64,000 nucleotides of DNA from Cladorrhinum sp. PSN259 (Eukaryota > Ascomycota > Sordariomycetes > Sordariales > Podosporaceae). The translations under genes were made by a program, and so were the position numbers. Position 1 is the first letter of the stretch. Every line of letters begins with the position of its first letter. Under the pieces are notes generated by a model. The model was not told the origin of the DNA. It ran no database searches and worked only from the letters and a program-made list of their open reading frames with translations. This document shows positions 45,700 through 56,376 of this stretch, piece after piece. The stretch covers positions 124,001 to 188,000 of the forward strand of contig MU867076.1 of NCBI GenBank assembly GCA_033725935.1. Reading direction: 5' to 3'.

Positions 45700-45715
45700 C
45701 TATCCCCCTTCTTCT
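45700..45715 (-). other. Polypurine tract
   Basis: On the minus strand AGAAGAAGGGGGATAG lies immediately before the 3' LTR, the expected site for plus-strand DNA priming. Confidence 0.6.
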
Positions 45716-48057
45716 CAGGGCGCGACCTCGCGGCGTAATTGTTTAAGGACTCGTGGATCCGCTAGCTTGCCTGGGTTACTGGCGTGGAATTATCGTACCG
45801 CGTCTCGTGCTCCCTTGCTTATAAAATGCTCCTAAGGTTCCCAAGTCTAATCTTTCTTCTAGGGCCAACCTTCCCACTTAATAAGATACTTTATATATCC
45901 GGCCGTAGAGAGGGAATCTATTACTTCGTTTACTTGGTAATCTTTGGCCTCGATCGGATCCGCTTACCGTAAGACCTGATTAACTTTAAGCAGTGCCCTG
46001 TTACTAGCGCGATAGGGTTCGATAAGGGAGATATAGAAGGAGTTATAGATTCTCTATCCTTTAGGGAGTGTAAGTCTGATAGTAGTGGGAAAGATTACCT
46101 TTTGGATCTTAAATAGGCCGAGTATTTTCTTGTCGAGCTTTTTCGCGGGTCGTTTGGTCTTAATGTTCCGGGCGTTCAGTATTACTAGGTTATTTTCCTT
46201 GAATATAGGGGGTTCCCTTCTATACTTGTCGGCCTATTCCTTTATACGGGCGTATGCCTCCTTCAGGTTTCCGGCAAGCTATTCGTAGACTTGTGTCATT
46301 TAGTGTGCGTAGAGCTTACTACCGGGGGATTTGATATCGTTATTAATCGGCGGGTTATTGGTAGCTGGATAGAAACCGTAGTTCGTATAGAAAGGTGTCA
46401 TTTTCGAGGAAGAGGATAAGGTATTATTGTAAGCGAACTCGGCGACGGGCAGAAGGTCTTCCTAATTGCTTATTTCGTAGTTTACGAAGGCTCGGAGGTA
46501 TACCTCTAGGGTTTGGTTAAGGCGCTCGGTCTGGCCGTCGGTCTGTAGGTAGAAGGCTATACTTATTCGGCTCGTGATATTTGCAAGTTTTAGAAAGTCT
46601 TTCCATAAGTGGGCGGTGAATTTAGAGTCTCTATCAGAAATAATGTCTAGGGGGACGCTATAGAGCTTCTAATATTATCTAAGGAAGATTTGGATTAGGT
46701 CTTCGGTCTTTTTCTCCTTTACTTTAAGCGGTATGAAGTAGGCTGCTTTAGTGAAAGGATTAACCATTACCTAGATAGAGTTATATCCGTTAGATAGAGG
46801 GAGGTTAGTGATAAAGTCTATAGTAACGGTCTATTACGGCTTATAATAGAGTTCTATAGGTTAGAGTAATCCGAAGTATGCGTATTAGGGCGGCTTATTG
46901 CTTTAATACTTTAAGCACCCTGTAACGTATCCTCTGACTATTTCTTCCAATCCTGGCTACTAAAAGTTACGCGTAATCAGTTCTATTATTTTGTCTATGC
47001 CTATGTGCCCTGCTACCTTAGTATCGTGTTCGGATTTTAGGACTCGTATACGTAGGGTTTCTGGCACCTATAGTCTTCCTTTACGGTAGAGTAAGCCCTC
47101 TTTTACGCTCTAGGAGGGCGTTAGATTTACTATAGCCCTTTAGTAGTCCTTATCTTATTTCCCTACTCTCATTACTTTTTCCTTGAACTCCTTAGTCTAT
47201 TTAGGGACTGAGGCGGACAGGCTTGAAATGCGAGCGCTGGATAGGATAATATAGGTCGAGGCACTATATATGGTTCCTTCCGAGCCGGAGAAGTGTTTTT
47301 TTTATAAGACCGTCGTGATTGGCTGGTCTTTACTCCCCCTTTTCTTAGGTCGGTGTTAGGGCAGCCTTAATAGGATATCTGCCTTCTTATTTAGCCGACC
47401 GGGGCGGTAGTGAATGATAAACTAATAGTTTGATAGCTATTATGCCTATCTAGCCTATCTTCGGTTTAGCACTTTTGCTATGGTGAAGTAGGCTAGGTTC
47501 TGATGGTCAGAGTAGATTTCCACTTTATATTTGGAGCCTTTTAGGTATTATCTCTAACGTTCTAAATAGTCCACGATTACTAGTAGTTCTTTATTATGGA
47601 TTTCATAATTTATTTCTGCTAGCATAAGTTTTCGGGAGTGGAACGTGACGGGGTATAGTTTACTATCTTGTCCTTTCTAGGAGAGTACTCCTCCTAGCGC
47701 GTAGTCTGAAAAATCCGTTTCTACGTATGCCACTTCGTCGGGGTTAAAGTGGATTAGGATAGGAGCTATAATAAACTTTATCTTAAGTATCTTAAATGCT
47801 TGGTTTATTTCCTTAGATTATGTCTAAGACTTCTTATTTAACTTCGCTATATTTATCAAGGGTTTAACGATCGCCGAGAATCCCTTTATAAAACGCCTGT
47901 AGAAGTTAGCGAACCCTACGAATCGTTGTATTCCTTTTAGGGTTGTCGGAGCTTCCTATTTCATGATATAATCGACCTTGTCTTTTACTATCGAAATGCT
48001 ATGGGAGCTAATAATATAGCCTAGGAATTTAACTTATTATATTCCTTAGAGGTATTT

Positions 48058-48255
48058 CTATGGGGCTACCGCGAGCTTATTATTAGAGAGCCTCTTAAGC
48101 ACCTCCTTAACCAGCCGGTCGTATTCTTTCTCTGTATCGGTATAGATAAGGAGGTCATTTAAGTATATAAGGAGGCCTGTATTAATAAGGTCGCGGAAGA
48201 TATTGTTTATTATGGCTTGGAAGGTGGCTGGGGCGTTAATAAATCCGAAGGGCAT
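48058..48255 (-). pseudogene. Reverse-transcriptase fragment of the LTR element
   Basis: A 65-codon open segment of Ty3/gypsy RT with MPFGFINAPATFQAIIN and LLIYLNDLLIYTDTEKEY. The catalytic YxDD motif is changed to YLND, a G-to-A change consistent with RIP, so the enzyme is inactive. Stops flank it on both sides. Confidence 0.85.
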
Positions 48256-49337
48256 TATAGTCCATTCGAACAGTCTATATTTACAGCGGAACGCGGTCTT
48301 CCATTCGTCGCCTTCCTTAATCCTGACAAGCCAGAATCCTGATTTTAGGTCGATTTTAGTGAATTACCGGGCTATTCGAAATATAGCTTATAATTCGTTG
48401 ATTAAGGGGATAGGATACCTTACGGGCACTATAATACCGTTCAGACCTCTGTAGTCCACGATGGGTCTTAAGGGGTCGTTGGGATCTTTTTTGTTAACGA
48501 ATATTAGGGGCGCGCCGTAGGAGGAGGTGGATTTCCGCACTCTTCCTGTGCGTAGTATGGTTTCGAGCCAGGGCTTGAGTGCTTTCAGCTCTCTTGGGCT
48601 TATGGCGTATAGAGGGCCTTATAGGGGGGTTTTCCCTTCTATAATGTTAATGGAGTGGTCCTATAGTTAGTGATCAGGCAGGTGTGCTGCTGCTTCGGCT
48701 GATATAATAGGCAGGAATTCGCGGAACTTCTCCGGTATAGCTGCTAGGGCGGCTTCGGTTGCTGACTGGGCAGAGGCTATATATATCTTGTTTGCGGGTT
48801 TTCCCAGTATTGCGAGACTAGTGCAGTTGTCCTGGCAGAACTTGGTGGTGAAGGTAATATTATCTGGATTACCGTCTTAAAAGCCGATGGGTTAATGCTA
48901 TTTAAGCTACCATTGGGGAATAAGGACGTTGTATTCGCTATCTGTAAGGCTATATTTAAACCGTAATTTTAAGAAGTGATCTTCCTGGTAGCGGAGGATT
49001 AGGTCGGTTATGTAATAGAGTCCTTCTGTCTTGCTAATACTATCGTCGCTTTGTATAAAGCGACGGGTAACTTTCTTTCGGATGAGTGGAAGTTCTTATT
49101 TCTGGGTAAGTGGCAGTGATAGGATAGGGATTTAGCTGCCTAGGTCGAGGAGAGCACGGACGTATCTTTCTCGGTTATTATGGATAATTATTATTTTAAC
49201 GATATTTCGTTGACCGATAATGGGTTCCTGATAGGGCCTTTTGGGGCTCTCCATTCTTTTTTTAGCAGTCCGTTTGCTGCTGACGCGGGCTGTACCAGGT
49301 TCGGGTCTGGTTCTACGGGGTGCGTCGTAGGACCCTT

Positions 49338-49628
49338 CTAAAAATCCTCGTCGGAATCCATCTTATCTATGAGGCCAGTACTGGTTGCGGCGATAGCGGC
49401 TTCGTGGATGCGTACTCTCTTGGCAGGAGATAGCGCTGGGGTTTCATCGTTATTTTTGCGTTTGAGCGAATTAGAGGACATTTTCTCTGGCGCAGTCGGG
49501 AGGTCCTTTCCGTCAATATTCTTCCTCGCAAAGCAGGCAAGCGTGTGGTGGTTGTCCCTACCGCATCGCCAGCAGGATTTCCGATCCCGTTTAAACTGGT
49601 CGATGTCGGGTTGATCCACTCCTTCCAA
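49338..49628 (-). pseudogene. Gag zinc-knuckle segment
   Basis: A 96-codon open frame with a CCHC knuckle (CWRCGRDNHHTLAC) followed by a basic, Ser/Lys-rich tail ending DKMDSDEDF. It is the nucleocapsid part of Gag; upstream Gag is interrupted. Confidence 0.75.
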
Positions 49629-49975
49629 GGCCTTCTTGGCGTTGGGCCATCGTTTGTCTTCCTGCTTTAGAGTGGGTTTGCTTGCGGGGGAACTTGTCGG
49701 TTCGTTCTTCCTTTTTGAGGATTGACTTGGGCCAAGGTCACAACTGCGTTGTAGGCATCGCGCAGCTGATTATGGTAGGAAATGACCCACTCGGGGGGGT
49801 TGTGGAGAACAACCTGGGATTCCTCATCCATTGGGACAGGGTCCGTGGGGGGTAACCCCGAGAGGATGAGGTCGAAAGAGGGGGGTTCCCAAAGCACTAG
49901 CTTCATCTCGGTGTCTCCGTCCTTGTCTTGAGGAGACGTAGCGGGATTGGGAGATCCAGAGGGAGGTCCCTCAAT

Positions 49976-50374
49976 CTAGGAGGATTTACCAGCTATTATG
50001 GTGTTGGGGAGTTGAGGTATTTGGCCAAGTGCGGGGTAACTCTTGGGGTCCCTGGTAAAGGGCGATAGGTAATAAAGTCTGATAGCTGGTAAGGAAGCTG
50101 TAGGTGGCGTAGGTTCTTGTCTTAGCAGGGATTGCTGCCTAATGGTCCGGTTTACGGAGTTACTTTCGTCGTCTACGTCTAAGGGTAATATGGAGGTCGG
50201 CAGAGGTAGGAGTCTCCTACCGTCCAGATGTGGTCTGTAGGGACGTGATGGGTTTGGTGAGATGAAGTAGTTGCCAAATGATGAGATGGAGGATTCGCTG
50301 ATCTCGTCGGCGTTGCTATAGTTGTTGTAGGGTAGGGGGATAAACAGGCGCTCTCTGTCGCTTGTGTCCGACAT
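49976..50374 (-). pseudogene. Gag N-terminal segment
   Basis: A 132-codon open frame starting MSDTSDRERLF, 42 bp inside the 5' LTR, Pro/Ser-rich with no recognised domain beyond its position. It ends at a stop before the rest of Gag. Confidence 0.6.
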
Positions 50375-50403
50375 AAAGTAAGTGATAAGGAGGGTTTGAT
50401 TGT

Positions 50404-50414
50404 TAACAGATTAT
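50404..50414 (-). promoter_or_regulatory. Putative self-priming site
   Basis: One base inside the 5' LTR, the 11-mer TAACAGATTAT (plus strand) is the exact reverse complement of ATAATCTGTTA at 50467-50477 in the LTR. No tRNA-like TGG primer site is present. Tf1/sushi-type elements prime from an 11-nt self-complementary 5' end of their own RNA. Confidence 0.55.
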
Positions 50415-50415
50415 C

Positions 50416-50772
50416 TGTGATAAGGGGTGTGAATACGGCTTGGAATAGATAGTTTAATTCAGTTTAATAATCTGTTATGGCCTTAAAGGTCCTTGGTTCC
50501 TTTCAATCTGGTTTGGGACTTGTGGGCTCTATTTATACAGTGGGGTTTGCGGCCTAGTTCTGAGATCTTTCCTCAGTCCGCGCTTCCAGCGGCTCTGCCT
50601 TTGTCCTCCTGACTCTTCGGTGTAACCTTCCATTCCCAGCACGTTGCCTTATATCCAACCATTGCTCCAAGACCTGGTGTGGCGTAGATGCCTTAAGCCT
50701 TGGCATGCTTGTTGCTCCGTGCGAGTTCTAGGTCGTACGGTGTCCAGTGCAGTTGTTGATGCACGTGTGACA
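50416..50772 (-). repeat. Right LTR (5' LTR), 357 bp
   Basis: Partner of the left LTR. A TATAAAT box lies on the minus strand at 50531-50537, 54-60 bp before the presumed RNA start near 50477. Confidence 0.95.
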
Positions 50773-50777
50773 TCCCC

Positions 50778-51399
50778 GGATTTATAGGTTTTCTTATCCT
50801 TGGCCTAATAGTTGGCTGGAGCATTCTCTGTATGCTCCTTACCTGATGTCAGGTTATGGCAGCCTTTTAACTAGCCAGTTTTGTCAGCTTCTGTATGGGC
50901 ACCATCACGACCTTTCCTGAATCCTGACCAGGCCTTTGCCACAGCCACTGTCGGGACCGCTCTCGAGCAGTGGAAAAACTCTGGACTGGGCAACAACATT
51001 CGCCTGAAAAGATACAGAATTGATTAGATGGGGAACTTGTAGATCGAGTGCCATTGGCCATATTACATTGCCCATCTTTCCCGAGAACCAGGCGATTGAA
51101 GGATGGGAATGGACCACTGTTTATGGGCTCCAGCTGACACGGACATCAGATGGCGAAGAAGCTGTCAACGGCGGGTGGGAATGATCCAATCGTGACGCCT
51201 AGTTTGAGCCACTTGGTGAGAAATGGCCAAAGCTTTCCAGGTTCGACCAATGTTCAAGAGGGAATGGAAAGAGGCTTACGCCATTGAAACTCAGAATATC
51301 TTGACAACAATAAAATTGATATCCACCGCCCTTTTTGTTTTTTTTGCTTTCCTCTTTCAATTTTTCTCTCGACGCCACTCTCATCATAAATCCGGCATT
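50778..51399. other. Intergenic right of the element
   Basis: No gene supported. The region 51300-51370 is T/C-rich and is read as the leader of the 2EXR gene. Confidence 0.5.
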
Positions 51400-52203
51400 A
51401 TGGGCACTGTAGTCTCTCTCCGTCGTCGACGCAAAAAGCCCCCCATGAGAGCAGCTTCTCATGAAGCGGCGTTCCACTTCTTTCCGCAGCTACCGATAGA
51501 GCTGAGGCTCATGATCTGGGAACTCGCATTACACTCGGCATGCTTTCAGCCGCTTCCAAAGAAGGATGAAGGCCGGATTGTTCATGCAATTGAGCTCATA
51601 CATCCCAAGGAACTGCGAGCGCCAGGCACAACATACGGACACTTGGATCCACCCACCGATTACATCGCCGCCTTTCCAGTCCGGACATGGCCCGGTACTC
51701 CGCCGAATCGACTGAGTCTTTTAGATGTCAATCATGAATCCCGGCAGTTCGCAATCAAGCACTGTCTTCACGTCCCCTGCTACTCTCGGCCATCAAAATC
51801 CTGGGGTATTTTCTACGTTCCGCCCACCTACCACATCCGCGAAAACCCTCAGAATGGGCTGCAAGACAGGATATTTACCCAGTGGCATTTCAAGGTTGTT
51901 CTGTCGTACCCTTTCCCTAATCCTCAACACCCTGACGTGTACGGCGGCTACGGATTTGCCCCTGAACAGATAACATGGCGGTTCTGTCGACATCTGAGCG
52001 CCATCACCAACGCGCGTTCTGACCTCGGAGTCAAACTTGGGGTGTGGACCGGTAACAAAGGCTCGACGGTCAAGCACATCACGCGAAAAGGAAAACACGC
52101 ACACGAAACATTCGAACACCTTGGGTCGGAGGCATCAATTTGGCTTAGCACAGGGTACTTTACCAAGGATCAAGCTCACGGGGGATTTGGATTTCATGTC
52201 TAA
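51400..52203 (+). CDS. 2EXR-domain protein
   Basis: Intronless 267-aa protein of the fungal 2EXR family, named for its two conserved ExR motifs. The domain opens FHFFPQLPIELRLMIWELAL near residue 25 and continues with SLLDVNHESRQFAIKH near residue 112; these hold the PxElRxxIW and NrESR-type elements. Function of the family is unknown; it is often multicopy in ascomycetes. A longer frame from 51223 adds a T-rich stretch that translates into a false TM-like segment, so the ATG at 51400 is preferred. Confidence 0.82.
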   Translation: MGTVVSLRRRRKKPPMRAASHEAAFHFFPQLPIELRLMIWELALHSACFQPLPKKDEGRIVHAIELIHPKELRAPGTTYGHLDPPTDYIAAFPVRTWPGTPPNRLSLLDVNHESRQFAIKHCLHVPCYSRPSKSWGIFYVPPTYHIRENPQNGLQDRIFTQWHFKVVLSYPFPNPQHPDVYGGYGFAPEQITWRFCRHLSAITNARSDLGVKLGVWTGNKGSTVKHITRKGKHAHETFEHLGSEASIWLSTGYFTKDQAHGGFGFHV

Positions 52204-53132
52204 GCCTTGTCGCTGTCCCAGATGCAACAGAGTGGATGGGCAACAATTTGTACATATTTTCTAGGTGTGCGGATGCAGGGCTTCTCTTGAAGTAATAATC
52301 AAGATGAGTCGAACCTCGGCCTCAGACTGGAAACACTGGGACATGAGATGGAAAACCAGGGCCTCTCCAGAGCAACTTGAACTGCGTAATGACCGCACTC
52401 AGTGGTGGAAAGGAATTCATTTGTCTCGGTAAGTAATCAAATTAACTCATCTCATTTGCACCTGCCATCCTCCCTGTACTAAGGGAAATAACAACCATAT
52501 TTCGCTTTTGTATCTTTTATAATCACGTACCATTTGAGAAGTTGAGCAGACAGAAATCGTGCAAAATGCTGGAGGAAGCAACCGCTGCCCAAAGACAAGG
52601 GCCCTTTGCTTCGATCGAGCTTGACCAGCCACGAATGCACCGCGTCTAGTTCGAGGATCGGATATCCGATTGTGCGAGCGTCTCCACGGCTGACTCGGGT
52701 TGAGATGTTTGGGTGAGGTTGATGTGCGGAGGTGGCTTGCCATGGTCCATGGAAAACTTCTCGCAGTGCCCACAAAAGATGCCATGCTCAGAAGGCTAAC
52801 AAACGAGAAGGCCGAGAAGGGTGAATCTGTCCAAGTTTGTGTCCAAGTCTACGGTCGAGAGCGATGTTTCTCAAAGGCTGCCGTTAGCGTGAATGATCAC
52901 ACTAAATGCCCGAATCTGAGTGTTGACAATACTCCCAGGGGCACCGGCTGGGACGTATTACAAGCAGGCCTTGCGAGGGGCAAGGAACTAAATTTATGAA
53001 CCCGTTATGGAGTCCCAGAACCGGAAAGCCAAAAGTTAACAATCGAGGCTAGATGCGCCTAGTCCATTGAGTTCAAGCTTAAGAGAAAATTTTGTGAGCA
53101 GATACATTCAACTAGATTATTTGTTTAAATCT
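52204..53132. other. Intergenic with one short ORF
   Basis: Contains the short frame at 52304-52432 (listed). Nothing else supported on either strand. Confidence 0.45.
52304..52432 (+). other. Short ORF with splice-donor end, doubtful
   Basis: A 42-codon frame (MSRTSASDWKHWDMRWKTRA) ending in CG/GTAAGT, so it may be a first exon. No convincing second exon was found. It could be a remnant or chance. Confidence 0.2.
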
Positions 53133-54542
53133 TTAATTCCATCTCTTTGCAACCACCGTCCCATTTCCCAGCCCTGCATCCGTGTATATACTCAAAACAT
53201 CAGTCGAGTTGCCGTAATCCACTCCGCACTTTTCCGAAAATCCTCCAAACAAATCTATCCTCTGCTGCAAATACCCCTGAAAAGCCTCTCTCGAACAACT
53301 CGTCCCCGGCCCGTCACCGCACCCCGGAAGTTGCTGGGGGCCATTATTAAACAAAACCCTATAATAATCCCCATCATCAAACCCATAACTCCCCGAGCAG
53401 TTGAGCCTCTCAATAGCAATATTGCTCAAAAAGGGCAAAACGTGCGAACTTTTCCAAGCCCTCTGGTGATTGATCCTATCCAGCGGCATCGTGTCGTTAA
53501 CATTCCCACCCGTAAACTCCGTGTTGTTAAACAACCCCATAGCAACCGCAAGATGAGCGGGCATAGCCCTATGAGCAAAGCTCACGTAAATATCCTGCTG
53601 CTGCTGATCATCGTTCAGCAACAGCCCCGCCGTAGCCTGCACCCAGGGCAATCCCATCACCCCGGCAACCTGACTCCCGTACCCCGTATTATAATGATAC
53701 CTCACATCCTCTGCGTACTCAAAAGCCAACCACTCGTCGGGAGAAAACAGCTCCAAATCGCAAAACTTGGACCCGCCCCTGACGACGCTCTCGTACCCGC
53801 ACAGCTGCATCATCCCGTAGACGTCCTCATCCGTGAACCCAAACTTCCCTCCGGTGAACGTGTTCAACCGCTCAATGATCGGCCGCGTAAATATCTCCCG
53901 AAACTTCTCCGACTCCTCGGCGCCAGCCGACCCCTGGTATCGAGTACAAGCCCCCCTCTCAGGCGTCAGACTGTTCGCGCCGGTCTTCTTGCCCTCGTAC
54001 ACCGAAACAAGATTTATGCTCCCGTCCTGCAGTCTCAGCCCCCTAATCAGCGCCTCGGCCGACTTGGTCGTGCGTTCAGAGGAAGCGGTCCAGACTCTCT
54101 TGGGCAGCCTGAGAGTGGGATATCGAAAGGAGAGAGAAACACCCAGCTCTGTGGCCTCGAGCTTTCCCACCCTCGTCAGAATCTCTTCTTCGGCGTCGGA
54201 GAAAGGGGGCGTCCAGCCTGCTAGAAAATGCAGAGTCGGAATGCGTGACCAGTCGATGGTAGAATGGTTTGCCAGTTTTTGCACAAAGGGCTCAATGTAC
54301 TCTTCGTAGTCGAAGTCGTTGGTGTATATGGCTGCGTGCCGGGAGAGAATGCCGACTCGGACGGGGGTGCATTTGGAGGGAGGTGCAGGGGAGAACTGGG
54401 GCGTCTGAGGTTCAAAGTAGGGTGTTATGCCCGCCAGGTGCTCTAGCGGGTTGAAGGAGTAAGAGGAGTAGAGGAGGGTCGTGCCGGTTGCTGAAGCGAG
54501 GGTGGGAAGAAGAAACGAAACAAAGCGAGTGACGTGCATCAT
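53133..54542 (-). CDS. Histidine acid phosphatase-like protein with altered catalytic motifs
   Basis: Intronless 469-aa secreted protein of the histidine phosphatase superfamily, branch 2 (acid phosphatase/phytase type). An N-terminal signal peptide (about residues 1-20) is followed by the phosphohistidine motif as LSRHAAIYT at about residue 67; the usual RHGxRxP has lost its Gly, second Arg and Pro. The C-terminal HD proton-donor motif reads AHRAM near residue 324. Several N-glycosylation sequons and conserved cysteines remain. The fold looks complete, but catalysis may be impaired or altered. It sits convergent to the 2EXR gene. Confidence 0.8.
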   Translation of the reverse strand: MMHVTRFVSFLLPTLASATGTTLLYSSYSFNPLEHLAGITPYFEPQTPQFSPAPPSKCTPVRVGILSRHAAIYTNDFDYEEYIEPFVQKLANHSTIDWSRIPTLHFLAGWTPPFSDAEEEILTRVGKLEATELGVSLSFRYPTLRLPKRVWTASSERTTKSAEALIRGLRLQDGSINLVSVYEGKKTGANSLTPERGACTRYQGSAGAEESEKFREIFTRPIIERLNTFTGGKFGFTDEDVYGMMQLCGYESVVRGGSKFCDLELFSPDEWLAFEYAEDVRYHYNTGYGSQVAGVMGLPWVQATAGLLLNDDQQQQDIYVSFAHRAMPAHLAVAMGLFNNTEFTGGNVNDTMPLDRINHQRAWKSSHVLPFLSNIAIERLNCSGSYGFDDGDYYRVLFNNGPQQLPGCGDGPGTSCSREAFQGYLQQRIDLFGGFSEKCGVDYGNSTDVLSIYTDAGLGNGTVVAKRWN

Positions 54543-55406
54543 CGTGAACCGTGACTTTATTTTTCAACGATAGAAAAATTTACAGGAACTTCCGCAGTTG
54601 AAAAAGAATGTTATAAATCTGCTTGGCAAAGCTCATTATATACTACCGACGAGAAAGCTGTTTACTTAGACGGCCATACCGGCTTTCCCATTGGGCCAGG
54701 TACCAGGGTGCAACGGTCAGAAAAAAAAAGTGTCAGTTTTCTTGTTTGTTCCTGAATCTGTGATGCCCCTGGCTCAACGACGTCATGAGCACTCAATTCT
54801 TACGAGACATCCCTTGCTCAGCCGGAATAATATGGGGCTTTATATTCCTCTTGGTGGGTCTAAAAAACACGGGTTGATCAGATTGATCCGAGTCCATCTT
54901 AAGCATTCATAGCAAATTGTAAAATGTTTGACAATAGAGTTGATTTGCTTCAAATACGTGGAGAACATATGTACAGTGGCTAATGTGAGTGCTGAAGCCG
55001 TCCTGAACCCCTGAATGGATGGCGGTGGGGCTTGATTTGGAAACCGGTAAACATGCCCATACCTTTTTTAGGATTGCAAAAAAGGCACCGTTGGATTAGT
55101 CTTCTCACGGGGCTGAAATACCTAGACTCCCAATGCCCGTTGATCGAGCACTAGCGTACGAGACCGCGGATGCCACAGCCCTTGGGGCTGGATCATGACT
55201 TCGGGGCATGTTCTCCTTCAGCCGCGATGCCATGGCGAATCGTCTGTTATGTCAGGCCTGGATGCAACGGTGGGGCTACCGTGCAGTTGGGGGATCCCCT
55301 CTTTTCTTGGACGCCCCAGAAGAAGGCCAGAATCACCATTTGTGAACCAGTCGCTGTGCAAATGTGAACAAATACTCAAACACCGTGCGACCAGCCCCGA
55401 GCAAAG
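54543..55406. other. Intergenic
   Basis: About 0.9 kb of divergent promoter between the phosphatase-like gene and the DUF1989 gene. No motifs stood out. Confidence 0.5.
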
Positions 55407-56376
55407 ATGGCCTCCTTACCGTCAAAGTCCGATGAGGACCGTCTCCGCAGACGCGCTCCAATCCCCCCTCCCGTCCCGGCCTATCTCCCAACAGCCGGCT
55501 CACCACTCACGGTGGACACCAAACTCTACACCGAGATCCAAGAACTTGCTCCCCGGACACTCATCTCTTCATTCACCCTTCCCATCCGCTCCGGCAGAGC
55601 ATGGACAGCCCCGGCCGGCTCAATCATCCGCATCAGCACGCCCAACGGTCCTCAGGTAGGCGACCTCAACATCTGGAACCAGCACAACCCTCGAGAAAGA
55701 TTCTGGGCCTCCCGCACCCGCCAACTGCACTCAACTCACGTCACCACCGGTGATCGTCTCTGGTCCTGCCTGCCATACATGCGTCCCATGGTCACCATCA
55801 TTGCCGATACGCTCTCATGGTACGGCAAAGACGAAACCGGCGGAAGGGTGCATGACCTACTCGGAACACGATGTGATCCATACATCAATGCGGTACTGAG
55901 TGGTGGGCAGAGTTACGATTTCCACTGCCACAGTAACTTGACGAGGGCGGTTCTGCCGTACGGGTTGAGTGAGGGGGACGTGCATGATGTGATCAACTTG
56001 TTTCAGGTTACGGGACTGGATGAGGAGGGACGGTATTTCATGAATGCGTGTCCCGCAGAGGAGGGGGAATACATCGAGTTTTTGGCTGAGCAGGATTTAC
56101 TGATGGCTTTGAGTAAGTTTTACTTATCTTTTTTTCCCCTTCGTTAAAAGCAGTACTGATGAGATGCATTGCAGGCACTTGTCCGGGAGGTGATTGTCGC
56201 TGTGGGGATTCGGCGCAGACAGTGAAAAGGACATGATCAATTGTTGCCGACCGCTAAAAGTCGAAGTCTTCCGAATTGAAGATCAAGGCTTCCTGGAGAA
56301 GAGGGGTTGGAAACCTGCTGAGGTTTCTCCATATCGAGGACACCATGGAATGGTTATTCCCCAAGGTGAGAAGTGA
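55407..56376 (+). pseudogene. DUF1989 (urea carboxylase-associated) protein, frameshifted
   Basis: Encodes a DUF1989/urea-carboxylase-associated-family protein, a family linked in bacteria to urea and guanidine metabolism. Exon 1 is 55407-56112 and exon 2 is 56175-56376. Conserved parts are WTAPAGSIIRI, GPQVGDLNIWNQHNPRERFW, GDRLWSCLPYMRPMVTI and GTRCDPYINAVLSG. After CPGGD the frame breaks at about 56193/56194: read straight it ends 16 codons into exon 2, while the conserved tail (SLWGFGADSEKDM, RPLKVEVFR) continues one base out of phase. A one-base deletion or a sequencing error explains this; no splice site does. Confidence 0.8.

Larger units (their letters stand above)
45343..50772 (-). 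mobile_element. Ty3/gypsy LTR retrotransposon, complete but RIP-mutated
   Basis: 5430-bp element with 357-bp LTRs at both ends (TG...CA) and a perfect 5-bp target duplication TCCCC at 45338-45342 and 50773-50777. Coding is on the minus strand: Gag at the right, then a CCHC zinc knuckle, reverse transcriptase, RNase H (TDFSDYALGGVLS near 47690-47715) and integrase (NPFTKAAYFIPLK near 46740). A purine-rich tract beside the left LTR fits a polypurine tract. Pol is full of stops, and the RT YLDD motif reads YLND. Gag-pol is dead; the intact TSD shows insertion in place. Confidence 0.93.

Noticed and set aside
51223..51399. N-terminal extension with a TM-like segment on the 2EXR protein
   Set aside because: The segment is translated from a T-rich leader and is not a family feature.
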